From: Cyanobacteria bacterium SZAS LIN-3
GTDB taxonomy: Bacteria; Cyanobacteriota; Vampirovibrionia; Obscuribacterales; Obscuribacteraceae
Assembly: GCA_018266215.1 (NCBI GenBank)
Contig: JAFEAV010000007.1
Coordinates: 62,001-126,000, forward strand
Length of the DNA stretch: 64,000 bases
Direction of reading: 5' to 3'
Shown: positions 26,135 through 34,203 of the stretch, piece after piece
How positions within the stretch are numbered: the first letter of the stretch is position 1
Layout of the letters: every line of letters begins with the position of its first letter
Position numbers and translations under genes: made by a program
Notes under the pieces: model-generated
The model's database searches: none
The model's input: the letters and a program-made list of their open reading frames with translations, nothing else
What the model was told of the DNA's origin: nothing

Positions 26135-26828
26135 GGTGCTGGGCGATAATCCAATCAGGCAGCAGGAACTGGGCCATGGCCTGAAGCTCTGGGTGCAGGA
26201 AGTGTTTTATACGCTTCAGGGTGAAGGGCCCTTCAGTGGCCAACCTGCTGTTTTTGTGCGTCTTGGCGGATGTAATCTGGCTTGCTTCTGGTGTGATACC
26301 GATTTTGAATCCTCTACCTGGCAGCCGGACCTCTATGAGCTGCTTTCCAAGATTTCCTCCGTCCGTCCGGCCTTCTGTGATTTGATTGTCATCACTGGTG
26401 GTGAGCCTTTCCGCCAGAATATTGCGCCTTTGATTGAAAATTTACTGGCTCGCAATCTGCGCGTGCAAATCGAAACCAACGGTACGCTCTGGGTGCCTCT
26501 GCCCGAAGACGAGCGCTTGCATATTGTTTGCAGTCCCAAAACAGCCAGGCTCAACGAAGAACTGGAAGGGCGCATAAACAGCTACAAATACATCATTGCC
26601 GCCGGTGAAATAGATGGTGAGGACGGCCTGCCCGTGAGCAGTACCCAAAAGGCGGGCGCCGAGCAGCGTATTGCCAGACCAAGGCCGGGCTCTGCCGTCT
26701 ATGTCCTGCCCCTGGATAATCAGGATCCGGTGCGCAATAAGCAAAATATGGACGAGTGCGTGAATGTCGCCCTCAAGCACGGATACCGCTTGACCTTGCA
26801 GACGCACAAAGTTGTGGGCCTGCCTTAG
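26115..26828 (+). CDS. queE: 7-carboxy-7-deazaguanine synthase (radical SAM)
   Basis: QueE rearranges carboxytetrahydropterin to 7-carboxy-7-deazaguanine using S-adenosylmethionine. In the 237-residue reading, the 4Fe-4S cysteines are Cys53, Cys57 and Cys60 in GGCNLACFWCD, the C-x3-C-x2-C radical SAM signature, preceded by the substrate segment TLQGEGPFSG. The start is uncertain: TTG 26115 overlaps queD by 20 bp, while GTG 26136 would begin just after its stop. It completes queF-queC-queD-queE; a folE-type GTP cyclohydrolase and tRNA-guanine transglycosylase are not in the window. Confidence 0.94.
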   Translation: MLRSQTEVLGDNPIRQQELGHGLKLWVQEVFYTLQGEGPFSGQPAVFVRLGGCNLACFWCDTDFESSTWQPDLYELLSKISSVRPAFCDLIVITGGEPFRQNIAPLIENLLARNLRVQIETNGTLWVPLPEDERLHIVCSPKTARLNEELEGRINSYKYIIAAGEIDGEDGLPVSSTQKAGAEQRIARPRPGSAVYVLPLDNQDPVRNKQNMDECVNVALKHGYRLTLQTHKVVGLP

Positions 26829-26919
26829 GGCGGTCATTTGATGCATATTTTACGCAACACCTCCTAGACTTCTCGGGCAACCATTCAAGGCCGTAGATTC
26901 CCCGGAGGCGAGGTGTTTT

Positions 26920-27306
26920 ATGTCTGAAAAGTTTCCCGAAATATACCAGCCGGATACGCCGGAGAGAGTGCGCTTTAAGCAGGTAGAGCAGGAAAAGGCT
27001 ACGTTAATTGACTCGCTGAGCCAGAAGGATTTCATGGCCGCCGGAAAATTTTTAAGGAAGGTTGGAGCCTGTGAATGGCAGGAACTGATGCCCGAAGCGA
27101 AGCTGACCCTTCGTGACAAAGAGGGAAACGTTCAGCGAGAGTATTTCCCTCAATATGATGTCGCCGATAATGCCGTCAAGCTGACCTTGAATGAAGTAAT
27201 GCCCGGCGGCGGCGGTGGTCTCTTCACTCGCCGTGTGGTGGAATACGTGCCGAGACTGACCGTAGAGGCTCCTCCCTGCCAGCCGCCGGCGGACAAACCC
27301 AATTGA
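26920..27306 (+). CDS. Hypothetical protein
   Basis: This 128-residue soluble protein has GGAGG 12 nt upstream of ATG 26920. The N-terminal half is helical and charged (ERVRFKQVEQEKATLIDSL); the C-terminal half has strands (KLTLRDKEGNVQREYFPQYD, VKLTLNEVMPGG) and a proline-rich end. I do not recognise a family. The gene stands alone between the que cluster and a convergent membrane-protein gene. Confidence 0.65.
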   Translation: MSEKFPEIYQPDTPERVRFKQVEQEKATLIDSLSQKDFMAAGKFLRKVGACEWQELMPEAKLTLRDKEGNVQREYFPQYDVADNAVKLTLNEVMPGGGGGLFTRRVVEYVPRLTVEAPPCQPPADKPN

Positions 27307-27325
27307 GTGTGAAGTGGCTCCTGCA

Positions 27326-27763
27326 CTAATTACACAATCCAGCGTCTCGTGCGGAAGCTACCAGCCAGTTGATCGCGCCTGGCAGCATCAAGCCGAGGAG
27401 CATAATTGAAACCCCCAGTGTGACTCCTTTCAGCCGGCCCTGCTCCCGTGAGCGGACCGATTGGATCATGTAGCCGCCCAGGAGAATACTGCCTGCCAGG
27501 CCGCTGTAAGCGACGATGTTCATTAGCATCGCCAGATTGGCGAGATTATTGACTCGCACTGTACCGGCTGTATTTACGCCCTCTGCTAAAGTGGCCTCAC
27601 CATCGGTGGTGACGGGTCCGGCGGTCGGCTGAACCACAGACTGCGTTTGCGCGGGAGCTGTCATGTTCACTGGCAAGGTGGGAACCGCATTGGCTGCTGG
27701 TAATGCGATAAAGGCAGCGAGTGCGAAAGTGCACATGGCAAATATTCGAATTAAACGATTCAT
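27326..27763 (-). CDS. Small exported membrane protein
   Basis: This 145-residue protein has an N-terminal signal (MNRLIRIFAMCTFALAAFIALP, cleavage near ANAVP), a Pro/Thr-rich spacer of about 50 residues and two membrane spans (ANLAMLMNIVAYSGLAGSILL and VTLGVSIMLLGLMLPGAINWL). ATG 27763 has GAGGAC 7 nt upstream. The two-span layout with a cleaved leader resembles small pilus or conjugation-type (TrbC/VirB2-like) proteins, but no sequence signature confirms this. It is 40 bp downstream of the larger membrane gene. Confidence 0.68.
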   Translation of the reverse strand: MNRLIRIFAMCTFALAAFIALPAANAVPTLPVNMTAPAQTQSVVQPTAGPVTTDGEATLAEGVNTAGTVRVNNLANLAMLMNIVAYSGLAGSILLGGYMIQSVRSREQGRLKGVTLGVSIMLLGLMLPGAINWLVASARDAGLCN

Positions 27764-27803
27764 GATTATAGTCCTCAAAAAATATTGAATTGATTGCGTG
27801 TTT

Positions 27804-28901
27804 TCAGGTCAGACTCCTCCTTACGCGTGGGTCGCGCAACTTCCAGATGCAGGCGTCGGCGGCAAAATGATGCAGGTTGACGGCGAAAAACATCAGTGCT
27901 GAGCAGAGCGCAAATGATGCCCCGCTGAAGGACAAGAGTTTGGGAATGCCCAGGAATAAAATCAGGCCGACGATGAAGAGTTCGGTCAGGCGTATGGCGG
28001 AAAATTCGCGCACCTGGCTTGCGGTCATGTTGGGAGCAGCCGTTTTTGCCTGTTTGGCGAAGGACGACATAATCACCGCCATGTACTGGCAGCCGTGAAA
28101 AAACGGCGGCACAAACACCCAGACCAGATTATTTTGTGTGTTCCACAGAGTGAGCAGCGTCACTGCTGTTAGCATCGTCATCGCCGCCGGAAACGGCAGC
28201 ATTGGCTTGTGCCAGATCCAGCGCTCGGCCTGCACCGCCGCCAGTATCACTACCGCTATAGCGGTGACAATATGCAGAGCGTTTATAATTTCCGGTGGGA
28301 CAATGTTGAAAAGAAAGAGGTCGATGCCCAGCAGGGTGTGTCTCGGATAGCTGATGGAGAGCTGCTCGCCGGCGGCTGCAGCCACGGCTGTCCACATGAT
28401 TGTCTGCAAGAGCGTGCGCTCAATTTTTGACAAAACTACTTTTGCTCTGGCGCAATACATGATGGCGACGCCGTAGCATTGCGCCATGATGTGATGCAGG
28501 GCCAGAATCACATAGAGAGTGGCTTCTATGCGCGCGACAACCGGGAAGGCAAAAGCCGCCGCCAGCACAATCAGTAAAGCGGGCGGCAGGGCATAGGCTA
28601 CCAGGGGATGACTGTTGCGGTTTTCCCTGTCGCCGTAAAGTTTGAAGAGTGTGGCGGCCGAGTGCGGCTGAGAGATGAGGTAAAGGCCGATCAAGACAAG
28701 GGTCTGCACATAAGGTGAAATCGTCGGACCTCCACCGTTGAGAGCTGCGTGCAGGGGAACCAGCAGCAGCAGCCAGCCGCCGCAGATGAAAAAGAGGTCG
28801 ATCAGTGGATGATGAAGAAAGAGGCCGCAACCTTCATCGGGCGCTGGCCTGGTAAGCGCTCTGGTCCTGTTTCTTGTAATGCGGGCGAGGGATGATGACA
28901 T
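27804..28901 (-). CDS. Polytopic membrane protein, function unknown
   Basis: This 365-residue protein has about nine hydrophobic spans. Conserved-looking polar residues inside or beside spans are HHIMAQCYG, FFHGCQYMAV and the end VNLHHFAADACIWKLRDPRVRR, suggesting His residues facing a common site, perhaps for metal or quinone chemistry. I do not recognise the family with confidence. The gene shares its strand and a 40-bp gap with the small exported membrane protein and may form an operon with it. A 69-codon frame just upstream (28834-29043) overlaps its start and is not supported. Confidence 0.72.
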   Translation of the reverse strand: MSSSLARITRNRTRALTRPAPDEGCGLFLHHPLIDLFFICGGWLLLLVPLHAALNGGGPTISPYVQTLVLIGLYLISQPHSAATLFKLYGDRENRNSHPLVAYALPPALLIVLAAAFAFPVVARIEATLYVILALHHIMAQCYGVAIMYCARAKVVLSKIERTLLQTIMWTAVAAAAGEQLSISYPRHTLLGIDLFLFNIVPPEIINALHIVTAIAVVILAAVQAERWIWHKPMLPFPAAMTMLTAVTLLTLWNTQNNLVWVFVPPFFHGCQYMAVIMSSFAKQAKTAAPNMTASQVREFSAIRLTELFIVGLILFLGIPKLLSFSGASFALCSALMFFAVNLHHFAADACIWKLRDPRVRRSLT

Positions 28902-29186
28902 AGAAAAATACCCGGGTTTGCAGGCGCTCGATTGCGCGCTCGGGGGCGAACGCGAAAAGGCGCACGGGGAGTGCTGTTAAAGCCGGCAGGGGTTCAACGA
29001 GGCTCTGAATACGCGCTGTGGCGGCGTGTTTTGGTAAGTTCATGCATCTTAGTTATTGGCCGCCGCCTTTGCAAGTATGAAAAACCCTGGAATTACCCTG
29101 GGGCTAGAACCGTCCATGGGAATTCCCCTATTGTGATCGGGACTTTTAAGACATAAGTTGATGGAGTCTGAAACCACAGGTATTTC

Positions 29187-31214
29187 ATGTCGCAATCCGA
29201 ATTCAGGATAGACACGCAGTCCCCCGCTGTAAGTGACCAAGCAAGCCAGGCCGCAAATCAGGCCCTGGAGCTTTTGCAGCGCGAATCCCGGGTGCATCAG
29301 CAGCAGATTAATGAAACCAGCCTCCTGGGGCAGGCGTTTACCGGCGTCACCGAGTTCTGGCATCAGACCGATAAGAAGGGCAGCCAGGTCGAAGACCTGA
29401 AACGCCGAATTGAAGCCGACCTGGCCGCGGGCAAGACTGAAGATGCCGCCAGGCTGGCCGCTAACGCCAAAACTGTGGTCGAAGCTGACCAGGCTGCGCT
29501 CAAAAGCCGCTCCGAGATTGCCGGCATAGGTTCGGGCACTGTGCAGGCGGTTGGCCTGTTTATGGCCGGTCGCCGCGGCTACCTGGTGGCCGGTGCCGCC
29601 GCCGCCCTCGACGCCTTCAAGCCTTCGAGCAGCGACAGCATGGGCGAGCAGTTAACCGATATCGGTCTGGGTATCACCCGCGTGACCGCCCTCAAAGGTG
29701 CCTATTCGGCGGCCAGCAAATTTAATCTGGGCATGGCCACTACCGCGGTTGGCCTGGGCGTGGGCTCAAGAATCACCGATCTGGCCCTCAACCGCAAAAC
29801 CTACCTGGACGCCGCCACCGGTACCTACGACGCCGGCCTCGGACTCAACCGGGTCGCAGCCGGCGCCACCGATGCCGGCGCTCTGACCAGCGATATTGTT
29901 TCCCTCGTCGTCGCCCGCGGTGCCCTCGGAAAATTAAATCAGGCCACCGACGGCGCCCTGACCAATAACAAAGCCCTGTCCAATATGGCGGTCGGTGCCG
30001 TCTTTGGTCTTTCGAAGGGCAGTTCGGATGAAGTCATCCGCCAGAGCCGCGAGGGTGTTTTCGAGCCCGGCAAATTCCTCAGCCATACTCTGACCAGCGG
30101 CGCGACCAGTCTGATCGGTTCTGCAATCGGCGGTGCGGCCAATATGCGCGCGGCGAGCAGGGGTGAAGCGGCGCCTGAATCATTAAATCTGGAAGTTGCT
30201 CCGGCAACGGACGCGCTCAGAATTGCCGATGCCAGAACAAACTTCCCCGGTTCAACCTCGCGCGAATACATCGTCACCAGCGGTGAAACCAATGTCGCCG
30301 CCAATATGGCCCGGTCGCTTGCCGCCTTCAGTTTCCTCAAGGTGCGAGAGGTTAAGCCCGGCGGCGCTTTGATGCCCGAGCAAAACATGCTTATCCAGCA
30401 CGGCGGCAAAGACATCCCGCTCAAAGGCGAATTGGCTGCCAAAGCCGATCTCATCGCCAGTTGCGATCCCGCCAGCCTGCCTGTGGAGTTTCGCGCTAAG
30501 CACATAATGCCCTCGGTGCAGGAGTCTTTGTGGTTGAGCCAGAGTGGTGGTAACCGGCTGACGTTTGCGGCTCGCCTGTCGGAGATTTTCAAACCCGGCT
30601 CGGTACGCACACCGGATATGCAGCCTGTGCCTCTGGGTCATCCGAGCGTCAGCGAATTGCTGCAACATCCAAGCACTCTGGATAAATTGAATGTGCGCGG
30701 TGTTCATGATCTTGGCCTGTACAGCGAAGTTTTGAAAGGTTTCAAAACCCCGGCCAAGCGCGTCATGGGTAGTGGCGCCGATAGCGTTGTGGTGGAGCTG
30801 GCTGACGACAATATTTTGAAAATCACTCATCAGGTCTGGCGTCCCGAATGGGGCTTCCGCACCTATCGCAATGCCGAAGGTCGCGAAATCAGATTTGACG
30901 CCGCCATAATCGGCAAGCCGCAAACTTTTGATCGCCCCGACGGCATGGCGACATATTATATTCAGGAGCGCGCCAAGGCCGGGGTGCAGGAAAGTACCGT
31001 GCAGGTTTTTGCCGACAGATTGCGCAAAGACGGCCGCTGGGAATTCTGGGACAGAGACTTCACCCAGCTTGGTACAATCCCATTAAAAGATGGCGGACGC
31101 GGCCTTGTCCTCCTCGATTACGACGCTGTGCGTGCACCAAATCTGGTGCCGCGTGATTTAAAAGTGCGCCACGAAGATCGCTTTGACAAAGAAGATCGCT
31201 ACGACCGCTGGTAA
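29187..31214 (+). CDS. Large Ala/Gly-rich protein with kinase-like C-terminal region
   Basis: This 675-residue protein has a coiled-coil-prone N-terminus (residues about 15-110), then an Ala/Gly-rich region with hydrophobic helices (GSGTVQAVGLFMAGRRGYL, AVGLGVGSRITDLAL, TSGATSLIGSAIGGA). The C-terminal 150 residues resemble the start of a kinase fold, with VMGSGADSVVVEL as glycine loop and NILKITHQ as ATP-lysine strand, and GLVLLDYDAV near the end where a metal-binding Asp could lie; an HRD loop is not visible. The layout parallels the protein at 17277-18617. It starts at ATG 29187 and is followed after 28 bp by copy A of a 170-bp repeat. Whether it binds nucleotide is unknown. Confidence 0.75.
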   Translation: MSQSEFRIDTQSPAVSDQASQAANQALELLQRESRVHQQQINETSLLGQAFTGVTEFWHQTDKKGSQVEDLKRRIEADLAAGKTEDAARLAANAKTVVEADQAALKSRSEIAGIGSGTVQAVGLFMAGRRGYLVAGAAAALDAFKPSSSDSMGEQLTDIGLGITRVTALKGAYSAASKFNLGMATTAVGLGVGSRITDLALNRKTYLDAATGTYDAGLGLNRVAAGATDAGALTSDIVSLVVARGALGKLNQATDGALTNNKALSNMAVGAVFGLSKGSSDEVIRQSREGVFEPGKFLSHTLTSGATSLIGSAIGGAANMRAASRGEAAPESLNLEVAPATDALRIADARTNFPGSTSREYIVTSGETNVAANMARSLAAFSFLKVREVKPGGALMPEQNMLIQHGGKDIPLKGELAAKADLIASCDPASLPVEFRAKHIMPSVQESLWLSQSGGNRLTFAARLSEIFKPGSVRTPDMQPVPLGHPSVSELLQHPSTLDKLNVRGVHDLGLYSEVLKGFKTPAKRVMGSGADSVVVELADDNILKITHQVWRPEWGFRTYRNAEGREIRFDAAIIGKPQTFDRPDGMATYYIQERAKAGVQESTVQVFADRLRKDGRWEFWDRDFTQLGTIPLKDGGRGLVLLDYDAVRAPNLVPRDLKVRHEDRFDKEDRYDRW

Positions 31215-31242
31215 AGCAAAGGGTGCGAAAAATCAGAGCTTG

Positions 31243-31412
31243 CGGCCGATTATCTCTCAATAGCCCGACCCCCTCAATGTAACAAAACTGATTTTAAGTT
31301 AGATTACATCAGGGTTTTGGCGATTTTGCATTTTTGAAATGCTGTCAGGGTAAGCGTTTTCGCTGTCAAACATGTTTAATTTTCGGCGTTACAAATGCAT
31401 TGTAAAGCCGCA
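31243..31412 (+). repeat. 170-bp structured repeat, copy A
   Basis: This copy matches 32039-32208 over 170 bases with 16 differences and no length change. It folds into several hairpins: ATGTAA with TTACAT (31277/31304), GCATTT-TTG-AAATGC (31328-31342), AGCG-TTTT-CGCT (31353-31364), and CGGC plus TTACAA with TTGTAA plus GCCG (31384-31410). No protein frame is conserved between copies. It lies just downstream of the 675-residue protein gene. Confidence 0.85.
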
Positions 31413-31440
31413 CTGGAGAGGCAATATCTGCCTTGCGCGG

Positions 31441-31956
31441 CTAATAATTCTGGCGACTGATTTTAACGAAAAACGGTTCTGGGACGTTTTGCTGCGGAGG
31501 ACCACCCATGCAACAGTGGGACTCGTAAGCGGGTTTGCCGGCCATCGTCAGTTCCCTGGCGTAATAGAGTCGTAAATCTGATTGTAGCGAATGCCATGAA
31601 CTGTCTAGATTTCTCGGATTCATTCCGTCGTTTGTGTTGCAACCTACAAGTCCGATAAAGAGAATTGCTGCTATCGGAAAATTTTTTCGCTTGTGTAGAG
31701 TGCGACTGCCCTCTATGCCAAAGCCCAGTTGTGCGTGAATTGTTCGTACTGTGAAGGCTAAAACTGTCAGTGCGGTTCCGAGATAAGCTGTTAAAAACAG
31801 GTGTTGCAGGATATTCGTGCCCCTAATGGTCCAGCCGCTATTGGCTAACACCTGGAAGGATGCGAGTGCGCCAAGCCAGAGCATGGGTATTGAATGACCC
31901 GATGCGAAAAAGTGTCTGACAGTTGCGGTACGTTCGAGATCTGTTTGTTTGAGCAT
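31441..31956 (-). CDS. Hypothetical membrane protein between the two repeats
   Basis: This is a protein of about 171 residues from ATG 31956 (the frame runs back to 32073, into repeat copy B, without a better start). It has three hydrophobic spans in its first two thirds (IPMLWLGALASFQVLA, LFLTAYLGTALTVLAF and FPIAAILFIGLVGC) and a soluble tail rich in Cys, Pro and Gln. The third span ends in GLVGC, which looks like a lipobox but is not N-terminal. No family is recognised. It is transcribed opposite to both neighbouring genes and is enclosed by direct repeats, so it may have arrived or moved with them. Confidence 0.55.
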   Translation of the reverse strand: MLKQTDLERTATVRHFFASGHSIPMLWLGALASFQVLANSGWTIRGTNILQHLFLTAYLGTALTVLAFTVRTIHAQLGFGIEGSRTLHKRKNFPIAAILFIGLVGCNTNDGMNPRNLDSSWHSLQSDLRLYYARELTMAGKPAYESHCCMGGPPQQNVPEPFFVKISRQNY

Positions 31957-32038
31957 TTGGTAAAGCCTGTCACCATCTTTCCATCTTATCAGTTTGGCGC
32001 TGGCAGTGGCTTTTGGTAGTCTGGAAAACCCGCAGTGT

Positions 32039-32208
32039 CGGCCGACTATCTCTCGATAGCGCCACCCCCTCAATGTAACAAAACTGATTTTAAGTTAGAT
32101 TGCATCAGGGTTTCGGCGATTTTGCGTTTTTGAAACGCTGCCGGGATGAGCGTTTTCGCTGTCAAACACTTTTAATTTTCGGCGTTACAAATAAATTGTA
32201 AAGCCGCA
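32039..32208 (+). repeat. 170-bp structured repeat, copy B
   Basis: This is the second copy of the element at 31243-31412, in the same orientation, about 90 percent identical by direct count (16 of 170 differ). Two differences fall on opposite sides of one stem and change an A-T pair to G-C (GCGTTT-TTG-AAACGC); one changes A-U to G-U; two fall in the loop of the last hairpin. This pattern is what conserved RNA structure would produce. Confidence 0.85.
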
Positions 32209-32606
32209 GCGAAGACAACATTCGTTTGGCGCACACGCACACACGCACAACAAAAATTCCCACTTGCCACAATTGGCCTCTTAAGCTATTGTTGGAAGAC
32301 AGGAATAAATGCGAACCCAAGTTGGTGGATTAATAGATGAGACAAGTTTTGATTAAAGTACCGAATAAACCTCGTCATTGACGAGCGTTCTCGGCATGTT
32401 TATCCGGCAGCCCAGGCCTTAATCCGGGCAGCCTGTTTGATACACGCGGCAGCCCTTGCCTATTGGACGGGCGGTTGTTTTTGACATGAGTTGAGAATGC
32501 TCTCTGACAGTACGGTCGGAGCAGTCATGCATTCTTGCCTTGTCGCGGCAATCGCCCGTTTTCTGTCGCTTTGAATACATAACTAATAGCGGAGTGGAGT
32601 GTTGTT
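32209..32606 (+). other. Long leader region upstream of the ABC transporter genes
   Basis: About 400 bases without a supported gene. It contains an ACAC repeat near 32230, a compact palindrome CTCGTCA-T-TGACGAG at 32371-32385, and three related GGCAGCC/GGGCAGCC segments between about 32407 and 32455. The end carries the ribosome-binding site GGAG before ATG 32607. It may be a promoter plus untranslated leader, possibly with regulatory structure; this is not shown. Confidence 0.4.
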
Positions 32607-33371
32607 ATGGACAACATTATAGAAGTGCGCGGTCTGCGCAAAGAATTCAAAAATACCGTAGCGATAGAAGATCTCAACTTCGAAGTAAAACGCGGAGAAA
32701 TACTGGGTTTTCTCGGTGCCAACGGTGCCGGCAAAACAACCACGATTTTCATGCTTCTCGGTCTGATCACCCCCACCCGGGGCAGCATCAAGATCATGGG
32801 AGAGGAGATGAAGCACTCGCGGGTCAATATTCTCAAGCGTATGAATTTCGCATCGGCCTATCAGCAATTGCCTTATAACCTGCGGGTTTGGGAAAACCTG
32901 TATGTTTTTGCCGAGATTTACGGCGTCGCGAACAGCAAAAAGAAAATCGACGAATTGCTTGAATTGTTTGAGCTTTCGCATATGCGCAAGCAATTGAGCG
33001 GTTCGCTTTCTTCCGGTGAACAGACGCGCCTGACTCTGTGTAAGGCTCTTTTGAATGACCCGGATATCCTTTTGCTGGACGAGCCGACCGCCAGTCTCGA
33101 CCCGGACCAGGCGGACAAGGTGCGTAAGATAATCGCCGCCAGGCAACGAGAACAGGGCATGACCGTGATTAACACATCACACAACATGATCGATGTCTCG
33201 GAGCTCTGCCATCGCATTCTCTTTATGCAAAAAGGCAATGTCGTGGCCAATGGATCGGCCGAGCAGATTCTCGCTCAATCGGGCTGTAAGTCTCTGGAAG
33301 AGGCTTTCATCACAATCGCCCGCAGCAACAAATATACCGGTGCGCAGCTGGAAGCCGCTGTCGCGCCGTGA
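32607..33371 (+). CDS. ABC transporter ATP-binding protein
   Basis: This 254-residue ATPase of an ABC-2-type exporter has Walker A GANGAGKT (37-44), a Q-loop near AYQQLPYN, signature LSSGEQTR, Walker B DILLLDEPT and switch histidine in INTSHNM. It hydrolyses ATP to drive the membrane protein encoded 21 bp downstream. Similarity is closest to the CcmA/NatA-like drug, sodium or polysaccharide exporters; substrate cannot be assigned. Confidence 0.94.
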   Translation: MDNIIEVRGLRKEFKNTVAIEDLNFEVKRGEILGFLGANGAGKTTTIFMLLGLITPTRGSIKIMGEEMKHSRVNILKRMNFASAYQQLPYNLRVWENLYVFAEIYGVANSKKKIDELLELFELSHMRKQLSGSLSSGEQTRLTLCKALLNDPDILLLDEPTASLDPDQADKVRKIIAARQREQGMTVINTSHNMIDVSELCHRILFMQKGNVVANGSAEQILAQSGCKSLEEAFITIARSNKYTGAQLEAAVAP

Positions 33372-33392
33372 AATAAATTGAAGGAGTAAAAA

Positions 33393-34184
33393 ATGAATTT
33401 TAGAGTCATACGGGCATTGATGATCAAGTACGCCTTCATTGTCTCGCGCAATACTTTCCGGCTTATGGACCTGTTTTTCTGGCCCGTGCTCGATCTGTTG
33501 CTCTGGGGCATGGTGACGATTTATATGATGAAAGTGTCCAATTCGGCCCCGGCCCTGGTTACCTTTCTCATCGCCGCCATCATATTGTGGAATGTGCTCT
33601 ACCGCGCTCAACAGCTCGTTAGCGTTTCTTTCCTCGATGATGTCTGGTCGCGCAACCTGCTCAACATTTTCGGAGCGCCGATTAAGACGACCGAATATGT
33701 CGGTGCGGCCTGTTTAATGGGTTTGATGCAGGGTCTGGTCGTCTTGCTTCTGCTGGGAGCGCTGGCCATTTTCCTGCATTCGCTCAACGTCTTTTCCATG
33801 GGATTTATACTGGCATTTTTCTTTGTCAATTTGCTCTTGATGGGCTGGTCTCTGGGACTGATGGTGACGGGCTGCATTTTGAAATGGGGGCCTCCGGCCG
33901 AAGCGCTGGCCTGGGCTGTCCCGGGCCTGGTGCAACCGATTGCCGCCGTCTTCTATCCGGTCAGCGTATTGCCGGCCTGGTTGCAGCCGATTGCTCTGTC
34001 TTTTCCCGCCTCTCATATTTTTGAGGGCATGAGGGCGGTGCTCTCGGGGCACGCGGTGGAGACGCACCAGATATGGTGCGCCGTCTTGCTCAATATCCTC
34101 TATTTATTCTTGTTTGGATATTTCTTCCAGGTAAGTCTGGAAGACGCAAGGAAGCGCGGCTTTCTGGTCAAGTATGGATCGTAG
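33393..34184 (+). CDS. ABC-2 type transporter permease
   Basis: This 263-residue inner-membrane protein has six hydrophobic spans, including LFFWPVLDLLLWGMVTIYMM, GLVVLLLLGALAIFLHSLN and the closing LLNILYLFLFGYFF. The segment AVLSGHAVETHQIW before the last span is typical for ABC-2 permeases. AAGGAG lies 7 nt before ATG 33393. It forms the exporter with the ATPase just upstream. It converges on the TPR gene at 34204. Confidence 0.9.
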   Translation: MNFRVIRALMIKYAFIVSRNTFRLMDLFFWPVLDLLLWGMVTIYMMKVSNSAPALVTFLIAAIILWNVLYRAQQLVSVSFLDDVWSRNLLNIFGAPIKTTEYVGAACLMGLMQGLVVLLLLGALAIFLHSLNVFSMGFILAFFFVNLLLMGWSLGLMVTGCILKWGPPAEALAWAVPGLVQPIAAVFYPVSVLPAWLQPIALSFPASHIFEGMRAVLSGHAVETHQIWCAVLLNILYLFLFGYFFQVSLEDARKRGFLVKYGS

Positions 34185-34203
34185 TGAGCTGGGTTCGTGC
34201 TGC

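Noticed and set aside
28834..29043. A 69-codon frame upstream of the polytopic membrane gene
   Set aside because: It overlaps the membrane gene start by 68 bp, has no ribosome-binding site and shows no family pattern.
32225..32250. ACAC-rich tract as a microsatellite or CRISPR-like repeat
   Set aside because: It is a single short imperfect tract with no spacer structure.
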